Shown: in pieces, positions 17,456-27,026 of the stretch | Layout: every line of letters starts with the position of its first letter | Numbering within the stretch: position 1 is the stretch's first letter | Source: Candidatus Avacidaminococcus intestinavium | Lineage (GTDB): Bacteria; Bacillota; Negativicutes; Acidaminococcales; Acidaminococcaceae | Direction of reading: 5' to 3' | Length of the DNA stretch: 38,666 nucleotides | Assembly (NCBI GenBank): GCA_018714505.1 | Contig: DVNI01000029.1 | Location: 1 to 38,666, forward strand | Program-made: the position numbers and the translations under genes | The notes under the pieces: model-generated | Told to the model about the DNA's origin: nothing | What the model saw: the letters and a program-made list of their open reading frames with translations, nothing else | The model's database searches: none

Positions 17456-17506
17456 GGGCAGGAGTATTGGGCGACTTACTTTAGTTGACGCCGAGCACTC
17501 CTGCCT
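17456..17506 (+). terminator. Two-tier hairpin after pyrG (terminator-like, no T-run)
   Basis: An outer stem GGCAGGAGT (17457-17465) / ACTCCTGCC (17497-17505) encloses an inner stem GGCG (17470-17473) / CGCC (17489-17492). No U-tract follows, so it could be a Rho-type end, an mRNA-stabilising structure or a small structured RNA. Confidence 0.4.
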
Positions 17507-17537
17507 TAGTAATTCGGGCGGTTAGCGGTGGTTTACG

Positions 17538-17566
17538 TTTAAAATTTGCGAGCATTAGGTTATAAT
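17538..17566 (+). promoter_or_regulatory. Promoter of sppA
   Basis: TTTAAA at 17538-17543 and TATAAT at 17561-17566 are 17 bases apart and 24 bases before the sppA start. This shows that the longer frame from 17546 is not the real gene start. Confidence 0.6.
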
Positions 17567-17590
17567 GAGAAGAAAACAAAGGAAAATGAG

Positions 17591-18532
17591 GTGAAAAAAG
17601 TGTTAAAAAGAATATTTATGAGTGTTATTTTATTGATTGCAATTTTGTCATTCGTTGTTTCCTTGTTGGATGGTAAAAACAACGAAAATGTTGCGCTACA
17701 AACTAGTGAACGAATTGCGGTTATTAGAGTTGAAGGAGAAATTACGTCAGGTGATGCTACTACTAGTTTATTTGATGAAAATGCAGCAACTACGGATAGT
17801 ATTATGGCGCAGTTTCGTGAAGCAGCTGAGGATAATACGGTGAAAGCAGTTTTATTGCGCATTAATTCACCGGGTGGTAGCGTTACGGCTGCGGAAGAAA
17901 TTGGTAGAGAGATAGAACGTTATAAAGCAACAACTGGTAGGCCGGTGGTGGTTTCTATGGGTGATACAGCGGCTTCAGCTGGCTATTGGTTAGCTGCTTA
18001 TAGTGATAAAATTTATGCGAATGCTTCGACTTTGACCGGAAGCATAGGTGTTTATATTCCGTATATGAATACAGAAGAATTATATAAAAAAATTGGTATT
18101 CAGAGTAAAAAGATAAAAAGTGGAGAATTTAAAGATATTTTATCTAACGAACGCCCCATGACACCAGCAGAACAAGAGCTTTTACAGAAAATGGTTAATG
18201 AAATGTATGAACAATTTGTTGATGTAGTCAGTCAAGGACGTAATTTAACACCAGAGCAGGTAAGAAGTTTAGCTGATGGGCGAGTTTATACAGGTAAACA
18301 GGCTAAAGAAGTAGGTTTAGTAGATGAACTTGGTAACTTTTATGATGCACTTGATGCTACTGGCGCTTTAGTGGGTATTAGTGGTACGCCCGAAGTTAAA
18401 GATTTCCGTAAAGCGAAACCTTGGGAGTCCTTATTTAGTAGTAAAGCGACAAACTTTTTGGTTGAATCGGTGGCAGAGAGAATCTTACAACAAGGAAGTA
18501 ATGGTTGGCAAACGCCACGTGCTGAGAGGTGA
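17591..18532 (+). CDS. sppA: Signal peptide peptidase SppA (36K type)
   Basis: A membrane-anchored serine protease of the ClpP/crotonase fold that degrades cleaved signal peptides. From GTG 17591 it is 313 aa with one N-terminal transmembrane helix (MSVILLIAILSFVVSLL). The Ser/Lys dyad is S129 (DTAASAGYW) and K181 (KSGEFKD), 52 residues apart as in B. subtilis SppA. RINSPGGSV is the conserved strand before the active site. GTG 17600 is an equally plausible start, with GAGGTG six bases before it. The Yip1-like gene follows after five bases. The transcript starts at the promoter ending at 17566. Confidence 0.95.
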   Translation: MKKVLKRIFMSVILLIAILSFVVSLLDGKNNENVALQTSERIAVIRVEGEITSGDATTSLFDENAATTDSIMAQFREAAEDNTVKAVLLRINSPGGSVTAAEEIGREIERYKATTGRPVVVSMGDTAASAGYWLAAYSDKIYANASTLTGSIGVYIPYMNTEELYKKIGIQSKKIKSGEFKDILSNERPMTPAEQELLQKMVNEMYEQFVDVVSQGRNLTPEQVRSLADGRVYTGKQAKEVGLVDELGNFYDALDATGALVGISGTPEVKDFRKAKPWESLFSSKATNFLVESVAERILQQGSNGWQTPRAER

Positions 18533-18537
18533 TCACG

Positions 18538-19104
18538 ATGAGAAGAAAGGTTTTTGATCTTTTGTTTGAACCTAAACAACGGATGACCGAACTGAGTGAT
18601 GTTTCTTCGTTATGGCGTAGTTTATTCTATTTTGTTTTAAGCATGGGTATTTGCTCAGGCATCGTCACCAATGTCTTATTTTCTGGGAGCTCTTTAGCGG
18701 TAAGAGGCGGAATTTTGTTAGGCTTTGTAGTTTTTCATTTAGTGGCGCTCATTGTTTATACTTGTTTTTTGCACGGACTTAGTGATGCTTGTGGCGCACC
18801 AGGGGGAGATATTCGGGCATTGTTAGGACTGCTTGGTTATGCGGCGTTACCGTATTTAGTGGTTGCACCGATATTTTTATTATCAGTAAAATTGGGCGGC
18901 TTTTGGTTAGTGTTTATCGTTTTAGCTGGCATGGGAGCTTCTCTGTGGGCGCTGTTTTTAGTGATCCGTGCCTTGCAAGCTGTTTATTTGCTAACTTTTT
19001 TTCGTGCCTGTGCGATGGTTTGCTTTAGCATTTTCCTATTGACGGTAGCGACTATCTTACCGATTTATTTAGCGAGTAAAATGCTACTTATTAGTTTTGG
19101 TTGA
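18538..19104 (+). CDS. Yip1 domain family membrane protein
   Basis: This 188-aa protein has about five hydrophobic segments after a short amphipathic N terminus beginning with FDLLFEPKQRM, typical of bacterial Yip1/YIP1-like (DUF1282-type) proteins. The central GDIRALLGLLGYAALPYLVV segment matches the domain's second conserved region. Function in bacteria is unknown. ATG 18538 is chosen because GAGGTG, overlapping the sppA stop, is six bases before it. It is co-transcribed with sppA, which suggests an envelope role, though this is inference. No Cys or His motif suggests catalysis. Confidence 0.75.
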   Translation: MRRKVFDLLFEPKQRMTELSDVSSLWRSLFYFVLSMGICSGIVTNVLFSGSSLAVRGGILLGFVVFHLVALIVYTCFLHGLSDACGAPGGDIRALLGLLGYAALPYLVVAPIFLLSVKLGGFWLVFIVLAGMGASLWALFLVIRALQAVYLLTFFRACAMVCFSIFLLTVATILPIYLASKMLLISFG

Positions 19105-19110
19105 TTGAAC

Positions 19111-19139
19111 TTGCGAAAAATCGCATAAAGTGCAATAAT
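19111..19139 (+). promoter_or_regulatory. Possible promoter of glpX
   Basis: TTGCGA at 19111-19116 and AATAAT at 19134-19139 are 17 bases apart, starting just after the Yip1-like stop and 59 bases before the glpX ATG. Confidence 0.4.
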
Positions 19140-19197
19140 CTTAGAAGAATCCGGAATCTTTTTGTGCTGGTTTTAATATTTGAAGGGAGTCAAAAGA

Positions 19198-20160
19198 ATG
19201 AATAGAGAATTATCAATGGAGTTTGTACGCGTTACAGAGGCAGCCGCAATTGCATGTGGCCGTAGTGTGGGACGTGGAGATAAAAATGGTGCAGATCAAT
19301 TGGCTGTTGATGCCATGCGCAAGATGTTCGACACAGTTAATATCAGTGGCACGGTGGTAATTGGTGAGGGTGAAATGGATGAAGCACCGATGCTTTATAT
19401 CGGTGAAAAAGTTGGTGGCGGCGGTGACGAAGTAGATATCGCTGTAGACCCGGTGGAAGGGACGAACCTAGTTGCGAAAGGTCAGCCAGGTGCCATTGCC
19501 GTTATTGCTATCGCACCTAAAGGTTGCTTGTTGCATGCACCTGATATGTATATGGATAAAATTGCTGTAGGACCTCGTGCCAAAGGCTGCATTAATATTG
19601 ATGCACCAATTAGTGAAAACCTAGAACGTGTTGCTAAAGCTTTGGAACGTAAAATAACTGATTTAACCGTAGTTGTGCTTGATCGAGAACGTCATGAAGG
19701 CATTATTGAAGACGTCAGACGTGCTGGTGCTCGCATTCAATTGATTACAGATGGTGATGTTAATCCTGTAGTAAACGCTGGTATCGAAGGTACTGGTGTT
19801 CACATGTATATTGGTAAGGGCGGTGCGCCAGAAGGCGTTCTAGCGGCAACAGCTCTTAAATGTCTAGGTGGTGACTTTCAAGCTCGTTTGCGCCCTGAAA
19901 ACGATGAACAAGTGGCACGCTGCTTGAAAATGGGCATTGCAGATATCAATCATATCTTGACTATTGATAATTTGGTTAAAGGCGATGACTGTATGTTCAC
20001 TGCTACTGCTATTACGGAATGTAATCTTTTACATGGTCTTAACTATTTTGGCGGTGGCGTACGTACGCATACTGTTTCCATGCGTTATTTGACGGGTACC
20101 GTTCGCTTTATTGATGCAGTACATTCTTTTGACAGAAGCAAATTGGAGATAAAACTGTAA
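19198..20160 (+). CDS. glpX: Fructose-1,6-bisphosphatase class II
   Basis: GlpX hydrolyses fructose 1,6-bisphosphate to fructose 6-phosphate in gluconeogenesis. The 320-aa protein has the lithium-sensitive phosphatase fold: GDKNGADQLAVDAM, the metal-site segment GEGEMDEAPM, and D84-P-V-E-G-T89 (DPVEGTNLVAKG). The C-terminal part contains GKGGAPEGVLAA, conserved in the class. ATG 19198 is preferred over TTG 19180 because AAGGGAG stands eight bases before it. It is monocistronic, with its own possible promoter and a terminator. Confidence 0.96.
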   Translation: MNRELSMEFVRVTEAAAIACGRSVGRGDKNGADQLAVDAMRKMFDTVNISGTVVIGEGEMDEAPMLYIGEKVGGGGDEVDIAVDPVEGTNLVAKGQPGAIAVIAIAPKGCLLHAPDMYMDKIAVGPRAKGCINIDAPISENLERVAKALERKITDLTVVVLDRERHEGIIEDVRRAGARIQLITDGDVNPVVNAGIEGTGVHMYIGKGGAPEGVLAATALKCLGGDFQARLRPENDEQVARCLKMGIADINHILTIDNLVKGDDCMFTATAITECNLLHGLNYFGGGVRTHTVSMRYLTGTVRFIDAVHSFDRSKLEIKL

Positions 20161-20181
20161 GTTGAAGAAAAAGCTATAAAG

Positions 20182-20212
20182 AAGGGTTTTAGCGAAGGCT
20201 GAAGCCCTTTTT
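20182..20212 (+). terminator. Terminator of glpX
   Basis: Stem AAGGGTTTTAGC (20182-20193) pairs with GCTGAAGCCCTT (20198-20209), with two G-T pairs and loop GAAG, followed by TTT. The T-run is five T including the last stem bases. Confidence 0.75.
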
Positions 20213-20232
20213 AGCGTATAAGGATAAAAGTA

Positions 20233-23200
20233 ATGAATAGTAAAGATGGTCTTATTGAATTAATTAAACAAGTTAATAGTATTAAAAAAGCCTTTGCTTT
20301 ATTAAAGCAAGGGCAGGGCGTTAATCTTAATGGTGTTAGTGATGCACAGAAAACTTCTGTCCTTGCAGCACTTTATGAAGCGACTACAATGACTGGACCA
20401 ATAGTCCTTTTGGTTGCAGATAGAGAGGCGGTGCGTACTTATCGACGTGAATTAAATTATTATTATCAAGCGATAAGTGTGCAAGAGTTTTATCCGGAAA
20501 GTAGAATGCAAAGTTCTGTTTACGCTAAAAGTCAAGAAGTGTCAGCAGCTCGAGTGATGGCTTTAAGAACACTCTATGAGAATAAGTTTGGTGTGGTCTT
20601 TGTCACAGCTGAAGCGGCTATGCAAAAATTGCCAGCGCCTCAGGAACTTTTTCAGAATAATCTAACTTTAAACCTCGGTGATAATGTTACGCAGGATGTG
20701 ATTATTCGAAAGTTAGTGCAGATGGGATATGAGAGAGTAGAGCAAGTGGATACTTTAGGACAATTTTGTCTACGCGGCGAAATCTTAGATGTTTATCCTA
20801 TTAATGAAAATAAACCAGTGCGTGTTGAATGGTTTGATGATTCCATTGATGCGTTACGTAATTTTGATTTAATTTCACAGCGTTCAATAGAAGTGCGTGA
20901 ATCGATTGAGATTGTGCGTTTAGCGAGTGTTGAAACAGCTTATGACAGTTCTGTTTTTGCATATATTAGCCAAGATGCAATGCTTGTTTTAGATGAACCA
21001 GTCAAATTTTTGGCTAATATTCAAAATGTTTTTAGTGAAAATATCAATGATGTGACTAATTTATTAAGTGCTGACGTAGTCGAAAAATTATGTGAAAAGC
21101 ATGCTTGCGTTACTTTGTCGGGGCTCGCTCATCATCATTTCGGTACTAACCAAAATATTGTAGTACCAGTAAGACGTATGGCTCCTTATAATAAAAATGT
21201 TGAAGTGCTACTAAATGATTTAGCGATGTGGCTTCAAGAAGGGCTCAAACCTTTTATTATGATGAGTAGTAGTGATAAAGCCAAAAATATTGTTGAAAAT
21301 TTGCGCCAAAATGGTGTAGAGGCGCTTTATTGTGAATCATCGTTAGCAATCAAAGCAAAAACTGTAGGTGTTTTTGTCGGAGAATTAACTGCGGGATTTC
21401 GTTTTTGGGATGAAGAGTGGCTGTTACTTACGGAAAATGATATTTGGGGTGTGCAAAAAAGGAAGCGTTTACGGCATAAACAAAGCGGACCACAAATACA
21501 AACTTTTAGTGAAATTAATGAAGGAGATTATGTAGTACATAGTGTGCATGGCATTGGTAGGTATCTTGGTGTAGAAACCTTACAAGTTGGAGATGGACAC
21601 CGTGATTACTTACTTTTGAAGTATGCAGGTGACGATAAACTCTATGTACCGATTGAGCATGTGGGTCTTTTACATAAATACATTGGCAATGAAGGGCAAG
21701 CGCCGCGCCTTTCTAAAATGGGCGGTAATGACTGGAAGCGCGTTACAACTAAAGCGAAGGCCGCGATTACTGAACTAGCGGCGGAACTTTTGAGGCTTTA
21801 TGCTGAACGTAAAATCGTGCAAGGCTATGCTTATGCGCCAGACTCTAATTTGCAAAAAGAATTTGAAGATGGTTTTCCTTTTGAAGAAACAGTTGATCAA
21901 CTGCGTGCGATTGTTGAAATAAAAAGAGACATGGAAAAACCGTTACCGATGGATCGCCTCTTATGTGGTGACGTTGGTTATGGTAAGACAGAAGTGGCAG
22001 TGCGTGCGGCATTTAAAGCTGTAACTGATGGTAAACAGGTAGCAGTACTTGTACCGACTACTGTTTTAGCGCAACAGCATTTTATGACTTTTAGTCAACG
22101 CATGGAACCTTTTGGTGTGACGGTTGCTATGGTTAGTAGATTTAAAACAGCGCGCGAACAACGGGAAATTTTTAATCGTTTGGAACAAGGAAAGATCGAT
22201 GTTTTAATTGGTACGCATCGTATTTTGCAAAGTGATGTCGTCTTTGCTGATTTAGGTTTATTGGTAATTGACGAAGAACAGCGTTTTGGTGTAGCTCAAA
22301 AAGAAAAAATTAAAAAGTGGACAATTGGCGTGGATATTTTGACCTTGTCAGCAACACCGATTCCACGCACTTTACATTTAGCACTGGTCAATGGTCGTGA
22401 TATGAGCGTGATAGAGTCGCCGCCAGAAGATCGGTTACCAGTAGAAACCTATGTAGCTGAATACAACGATAGTATGATTAAAGAAGCTTTAGAGCGAGAA
22501 ATTAAAAGAGGCGGACAGGTTTATTATGTCTATAATCGCGTACAAGGTTTGGAACGTATTGCTGATAAATTACGTAAATTAGTGGCAGGCATTGATGTGC
22601 GAATTGCTCATGGCCAGATGGGCGAAGAACTTTTAGAAGATACAATGATTTCGTTTTATGAAGGAAAGTTTGATGTTTTACTATGTACGACGATTATTGA
22701 AAATGGGTTAGATGTGCCGTTAGCTAATACAATTATTATTGATGGAGCAGAGAACTTTGGGCTCTCCCAACTCTATCAAATGCGTGGACGAGTGGGGCGC
22801 TCCTCAAGACTAGCGTATGCTTATTTTGTTTATAAAAAAGATAAAGTTTTAACGGAAATTGCCGAAAAGAGATTACAAGCGATTAAGGACTTTACGGAGC
22901 TTGGGGCAGGTTTTCGCATAGCAATGCGTGATTTAGAAATTAGGGGAGCTGGCAATTTGCTGGGGTCACAACAACATGGACATATTGCGGGTATTGGTTT
23001 TGCGGCTTATTGTGATTTGCTAGAAAAAACAATTAAACAAATGAAAGATGGCATCAATCCAGCAGAAACAATGCCAGAGCCAGTTTTGGAATTAGATGTT
23101 GATGCATATATTCCTGATGAATATATGGATAGCCCACGTTATAAAATGGAGTTTTACAGACATTTTGCAGAAATGGCCTATAAAGATAAAGATGATCTAC

Positions 23201-23508
23201 TGGATGAATTGATTGATCGTTTTGGTACACCACCACCAGAAGTTATAACTTTGTGGCGTGTTGCTGTATGTCGTAGCTTGTGTCGTGAATTAAAAATTGC
23301 AGGGCTTGTAGTAAAAAATAAGGAAGTAAGAATTATTTTTGCGGAACAGACTTTGGTTGATCCAGAAAAAATCTTAAGCGTAATTAAACTTCATGGTAAT
23401 AATGCTAAGTTTAAAAATGGTAAGCAAGCGCAGCTCATTTTAAAAATGCGAGACATTAGTAAAAATGTACTAGAAGATTTGGAAAAATTGCTATTAAGTT
23501 TGGCGTAA
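20233..23508 (+). CDS. mfd: Transcription-repair coupling factor Mfd
   Basis: Mfd is a DNA translocase that removes RNA polymerase stalled at lesions and recruits UvrA. At 1091 aa it is slightly short of the usual 1150-1180. Domain order is complete: UvrB-homology region (1-about 330, with REAVRTYRREL and EILDVYP), RNA polymerase-interaction domain (GDYVVHSVHGIGRYLGV, about 435-500), RecG-like helicase with Walker A G579-D-V-G-Y-G-K-T586, DEEQ box D680-Q683, TPIPRT and QMRGRVGRS, and the C-terminal D7 domain. The Shine-Dalgarno is AAGGA. No promoter stands out after the glpX terminator. It opens the block conserved with Bacillus; spoVT, often next, is absent. Confidence 0.98.
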   Translation: MNSKDGLIELIKQVNSIKKAFALLKQGQGVNLNGVSDAQKTSVLAALYEATTMTGPIVLLVADREAVRTYRRELNYYYQAISVQEFYPESRMQSSVYAKSQEVSAARVMALRTLYENKFGVVFVTAEAAMQKLPAPQELFQNNLTLNLGDNVTQDVIIRKLVQMGYERVEQVDTLGQFCLRGEILDVYPINENKPVRVEWFDDSIDALRNFDLISQRSIEVRESIEIVRLASVETAYDSSVFAYISQDAMLVLDEPVKFLANIQNVFSENINDVTNLLSADVVEKLCEKHACVTLSGLAHHHFGTNQNIVVPVRRMAPYNKNVEVLLNDLAMWLQEGLKPFIMMSSSDKAKNIVENLRQNGVEALYCESSLAIKAKTVGVFVGELTAGFRFWDEEWLLLTENDIWGVQKRKRLRHKQSGPQIQTFSEINEGDYVVHSVHGIGRYLGVETLQVGDGHRDYLLLKYAGDDKLYVPIEHVGLLHKYIGNEGQAPRLSKMGGNDWKRVTTKAKAAITELAAELLRLYAERKIVQGYAYAPDSNLQKEFEDGFPFEETVDQLRAIVEIKRDMEKPLPMDRLLCGDVGYGKTEVAVRAAFKAVTDGKQVAVLVPTTVLAQQHFMTFSQRMEPFGVTVAMVSRFKTAREQREIFNRLEQGKIDVLIGTHRILQSDVVFADLGLLVIDEEQRFGVAQKEKIKKWTIGVDILTLSATPIPRTLHLALVNGRDMSVIESPPEDRLPVETYVAEYNDSMIKEALEREIKRGGQVYYVYNRVQGLERIADKLRKLVAGIDVRIAHGQMGEELLEDTMISFYEGKFDVLLCTTIIENGLDVPLANTIIIDGAENFGLSQLYQMRGRVGRSSRLAYAYFVYKKDKVLTEIAEKRLQAIKDFTELGAGFRIAMRDLEIRGAGNLLGSQQHGHIAGIGFAAYCDLLEKTIKQMKDGINPAETMPEPVLELDVDAYIPDEYMDSPRYKMEFYRHFAEMAYKDKDDLLDELIDRFGTPPPEVITLWRVAVCRSLCRELKIAGLVVKNKEVRIIFAEQTLVDPEKILSVIKLHGNNAKFKNGKQAQLILKMRDISKNVLEDLEKLLLSLA

Positions 23509-23539
23509 GTAAAGCGAGAAAAAGAAAGGAGGCCAACTC

Positions 23540-25102
23540 TTGATAAAAGACAAATTTTTGCGCGGTGCGTTAATTTTAACTGTGGCTGGTTTAGTAGTTA
23601 AATTCATTGGTGCTTTCAATCGCATTTTGCTTTCACGACTTTTAGGTGGCGAGGGAATAGGTCTTTATCAGATGGCTTATCCTGTCTATCTTTTAATGGT
23701 ATCAATATCCTCAGCAGGCATACCAATTGCAATCTCTATTATTGTTGCGGAAAAAGTTGCTAAACGAGATTTCGCCGGTGCAAGTAGAATTTTTAGAGTG
23801 TCTTTAGGATTTATGGCGATAATGGGCACCTTATTTGCATTACTCCTCTACGGTCTAGCTAACTTTTTAATTGCGCATGATTATATTAGGGACGCTAGAG
23901 CCTATTATGCTTTAATCGCTTTGACGCCAGCTGTATTTTTTGCTACTATTTTGGCGAGTTTTAGAGGTTTTTTTCAAGGACATCAAATGATGACGCCGCC
24001 TGCTATCTCCCAAATTATTGAACAATTTGTACGTGTAGTAACGATGGTTGCTTTAGCTTATTTACTTTTGCCGCGTGGTTTAGAATATGCAGCTGCTGGT
24101 GCTGCGTTTGGTGCACTGCCTGGAGCGCTGACTGGTTTACTTGTCTTAACCTACTTTTATTGGAAAAATCGCCAGCGGTGGCAAGCCTTTGAGCCGACGG
24201 GAGTCGTAGCTAAGCAAGAAAAAGTTAGTGAAATTGCATTGCGCTTGGTTAAATTAGCCCTACCTGTATCTTGCGCCAATATAATGTTACCGGTAGTCAC
24301 TGGTATTGATATGTTGTTGGTGCCAGGTCGTTTAGAAGTCGCTGGTTATATGACGGAGCAGGCTACTACCCAGTTTGGTTATTTTGCTGGAATGGGCTTA
24401 CCCCTTGTTATGTTAGCGACAATCCCTACGCTTTCTTTAGCGGCGAGTATTGTGCCAGCGGTTTCAGAAGCATTTGCATTGCATGAATATGAAAATATTA
24501 AGAAAAAAGCGCAAACTGCTTTGCAATTGTGCTTGTTACTTACGTTGCCGGCAATGGCTGGTTTATTAGTACTGGCAGAGCCTGTCTCCCTTGCTTTGTA
24601 TGGCACTCGTTATGCTGCTTTATCAATTGCTCATTTAGCACCGGCTATTTGCTTATTAGGTTTGCATCAAGTGACGACTGGCATTTTACAAGGTGTAGGA
24701 CGACCGATGATTCCCATGTTTAATATGTTAATTAGTATTTTTTTCAAAATTGTTTTAGTCTGGTTTTTAACGGCTGATCCAGAGTATGGTATTATTGGCG
24801 CAGCGTGGGGAACTAATATTAATTTTGGGATTGCCGCACTCTTAAATATGTTTTTCCTAAATAAATATTTCTATATTGCTTTGCCCTTAAAACAGGTCAT
24901 AAAGTTAACGGGGGCCGCTCTTGTGACCGCACTTACCGCATATTTTGCTTATGAAGAGCTCAGAATATTTGGCGCTAGTAATTTATTGAGCACGCTTTTA
25001 GCTATTGCGTCCGGTGCTTGTAGCTATTTAATAGTATTAGTGATTAGTGGTGAAGTAGATCGTGAGAAGATAAAGCAGATCATAAAACGTAGTAAAAAAT
25101 AA
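23540..25102 (+). CDS. SpoVB/YabM-type polysaccharide/lipid flippase (MOP superfamily)
   Basis: A 520-aa membrane protein with about 14 hydrophobic segments, of the MVF/SpoVB branch. The N terminus is typical: FLRGALILTVAGLVVKFIG, then NRILLSRLLGGEGIGLYQMAYP. ILASFRGFFQGHQMMTPPA is a diagnostic loop. Family knowledge: relatives (MurJ, YtgP, SpoVB, YabM) move lipid-linked glycans across the membrane; YabM sits between mfd and yabN in B. subtilis. Given the lack of sporulation genes here, a general envelope-polysaccharide or peptidoglycan role is more likely than spore cortex. The start is TTG 23540, supported by AAAGGAGG seven bases upstream. Confidence 0.9.
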   Translation: MIKDKFLRGALILTVAGLVVKFIGAFNRILLSRLLGGEGIGLYQMAYPVYLLMVSISSAGIPIAISIIVAEKVAKRDFAGASRIFRVSLGFMAIMGTLFALLLYGLANFLIAHDYIRDARAYYALIALTPAVFFATILASFRGFFQGHQMMTPPAISQIIEQFVRVVTMVALAYLLLPRGLEYAAAGAAFGALPGALTGLLVLTYFYWKNRQRWQAFEPTGVVAKQEKVSEIALRLVKLALPVSCANIMLPVVTGIDMLLVPGRLEVAGYMTEQATTQFGYFAGMGLPLVMLATIPTLSLAASIVPAVSEAFALHEYENIKKKAQTALQLCLLLTLPAMAGLLVLAEPVSLALYGTRYAALSIAHLAPAICLLGLHQVTTGILQGVGRPMIPMFNMLISIFFKIVLVWFLTADPEYGIIGAAWGTNINFGIAALLNMFFLNKYFYIALPLKQVIKLTGAALVTALTAYFAYEELRIFGASNLLSTLLAIASGACSYLIVLVISGEVDREKIKQIIKRSKK

Positions 25103-25151
25103 CCAGCTAGTGGTTTGTGGCAAAAATGAGCGAGAGGGGAGCAGGTGTTTG

Positions 25152-26603
25152 ATGAAATTGACGATTGCTGGTTTAGGACCAGGAGGAGCAAATTTATTAT
25201 CAGTAGAAACAATGCAGGCACTGCAAAATGCAAGTACAGTTATTTTGCGCACGAAGCTGCATCCAGCCGTAGCAGCTCTTGATAAAGCTGGTATTACGTA
25301 TGAAACTTGTGATGCCTATTATGAAGATGGAAAAAGCTTTGAAGAAGTGTATCAAAAAATAACAGAATACGTTGTAGCTAAGGCGAGAGAAACCGATGTT
25401 TTATATGCTGTCCCTGGCAGTCCCTTGGTTGCAGAAAAAACCGTAGTCATGTTGCGTAAAGCTTTTAGTGAGGATCCTAGTCGGTTAGAGATTTTACCTT
25501 CCATGAGTTTTTTGGATTTAGTGTATGCAAAACTTCATCTAGATCCCATTAATGGTTTACGTATTGCTGATGCTAGTGATACAGAGGCTTTAGCTGACGC
25601 TGGACGTTACCCACTAGTCTTAACGCAGGTTTATAGCAAATTTATTGCTGCAGAGCTAAAAATCAATTTAATGGAGGTATTATCTGATGAAACTCCAGTT
25701 TTCTTTTTGCATAATTTGGGATTAGAGGACGAAGTTTGTAGAACGATACCTTTATATGAATTAGATCGGCAGGAAGAAATTGATCATTTAACAACCGTTT
25801 ATATACCAAAAGCGGCACAAGTGATGGATCTTAATCCTTTAATTGACATTGTAAAAGTATTGCGCGAGCCAGGTGGCTGTCCGTGGGATAGGGTGCAAAC
25901 ACATACTAGTATTCGTAAAGGTCTGGTTGAAGAAACTTATGAATTACTAGAAGCCATTGATAATAACGATCCTACGGGTATGCTAGAAGAACTAGGTGAT
26001 ATATTGCTACAAGTGGTATTTCACGCGAGAATTGCTGAAGAAGACGGATTTTTTACAATGCAGGACGTAATTACCGTTATTACTGATAAACTCGTGTATA
26101 GGCATCCTCATGTTTTTGGTACGGTAGAAATTAATGATGAGGAGACGGTAATTGATCGCTGGGAGCAATTAAAGGCCTTGGAGAAGAAAGATAGAACTAA
26201 AGTTTTAGATGGTGTTTCACCTGGTTTACCTAGTTTAATGCGAGCTTATAAGTTGCAGTCTAAAGCGGCAAAAGTTGGTTTTGATTGGCCGAATTTAGAA
26301 GGAGTTCTGGACAAAGTTGTCGAAGAAGTAAATGAAATTAAAGAAGCATCGCTCTTAAAAGATCAAGAAAGTATAGAATGGGAAATAGGAGATTTGCTTT
26401 TTGCACTAGTTAATTACATTAGGCATTTAGAGCTAGAACCAGAAACAGCCTTGAATAGAGCCAATAATCGTTTCAGGCAACGCTTTAATTATATTGAGGA
26501 AAAAGTGCAGTTGTCGGGCAAGAAATGGCAGGATTTTTCAGTTGAAGAACTCGAGAAATGGTGGCAAGATGCAAAAAAATGTGACAAATTAGTAAAAAAA
26601 TAA
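25152..26603 (+). CDS. mazG: YabN-type fusion: tetrapyrrole methylase domain plus MazG pyrophosphohydrolase
   Basis: The 483-aa protein has two domains. Residues 1 to about 220 form a SAM-dependent tetrapyrrole (corrin/porphyrin) methylase fold with TIAGLGPGGANLL at the start and AVPGSPLVAEKTV. From about 225 comes MazG, with GGCPWDRVQTHTSIR, EETYELLEAID and EELGDILLQVVFHARIAEE providing the EExxE...ExxD metal site. Family knowledge: MazG hydrolyses NTPs to NMPs and cleans non-canonical nucleotides; the role of the methylase domain is unresolved. ATG 25152 is preceded by GCAGGTG, and the long upstream frame from 25110 lacks support. Position after the flippase matches B. subtilis yabM-yabN. 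Confidence 0.93.
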   Translation: MKLTIAGLGPGGANLLSVETMQALQNASTVILRTKLHPAVAALDKAGITYETCDAYYEDGKSFEEVYQKITEYVVAKARETDVLYAVPGSPLVAEKTVVMLRKAFSEDPSRLEILPSMSFLDLVYAKLHLDPINGLRIADASDTEALADAGRYPLVLTQVYSKFIAAELKINLMEVLSDETPVFFLHNLGLEDEVCRTIPLYELDRQEEIDHLTTVYIPKAAQVMDLNPLIDIVKVLREPGGCPWDRVQTHTSIRKGLVEETYELLEAIDNNDPTGMLEELGDILLQVVFHARIAEEDGFFTMQDVITVITDKLVYRHPHVFGTVEINDEETVIDRWEQLKALEKKDRTKVLDGVSPGLPSLMRAYKLQSKAAKVGFDWPNLEGVLDKVVEEVNEIKEASLLKDQESIEWEIGDLLFALVNYIRHLELEPETALNRANNRFRQRFNYIEEKVQLSGKKWQDFSVEELEKWWQDAKKCDKLVKK

Positions 26604-26717
26604 GAAAATTGTTAAAAGTAAAGCAGGAATAACGCTTTTGGCAACGAATACTAGGCGTATGCAAGTATGTACTTAGCTTCGGCTCGTACAATATAAATAT
26701 TCAAGGAGGATTTTATT

Positions 26718-26996
26718 GTGAACAAAAGTGAATTAATTGCAGCTGTTGCAGAAAAAACCGGTTTAACTAAAAAGGATTCTGAGAAGGCAGTAGTAGCTTT
26801 GCTTGACATTATTAAGACCGCTGTTGCTCAAGATGAAAAAGTACAATTAATTGGATTCGGAACCTTCGAACCACGTGTTCGTGCTGCACGTACCGGTAAA
26901 AACCCTCGTACCGGCGAAGCTATCAAGATAGCTGAAGCTACTGTACCTGCTTTTAAAGCTGGTAAAGCTTTCAAAGACGCAGTTAACAATCAGTAA
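26718..26996 (+). CDS. hup: HU family DNA-binding protein
   Basis: Small histone-like nucleoid protein of 92 aa, canonical in length: helical dimerisation part ([25 protein letters not shown]), then the beta-arm region [24 protein letters not shown], with Arg, Asn and Pro at the arm tip, and the C-terminal helix [13 protein letters not shown]. It bends and compacts DNA non-specifically. The start is GTG with AAGGAGG optimally spaced. The last two thirds use GC-richer, highly biased codons (for example CGT, ACC, GGT), as expected for an abundant protein. It has its own terminator, so it is probably transcribed alone. Confidence 0.96.
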   Translation: MNKSELIAAVAEKTGLTKKDSEKAVVALLDIIKTAVAQDEKVQLIGFGTFEPRVRAARTGKNPRTGEAIKIAEATVPAFKAGKAFKDAVNNQ

Positions 26997-27026
26997 TAAT
27001 TTATTTGTAGCAAGCGTTATTTAGTG

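Noticed and set aside
17546-17590. Longer SppA start at TTG 17546
   Set aside because: It lies upstream of the -10 box at 17561-17566, so it would be before the transcription start. GTG 17591 or 17600 has proper spacing to a Shine-Dalgarno.
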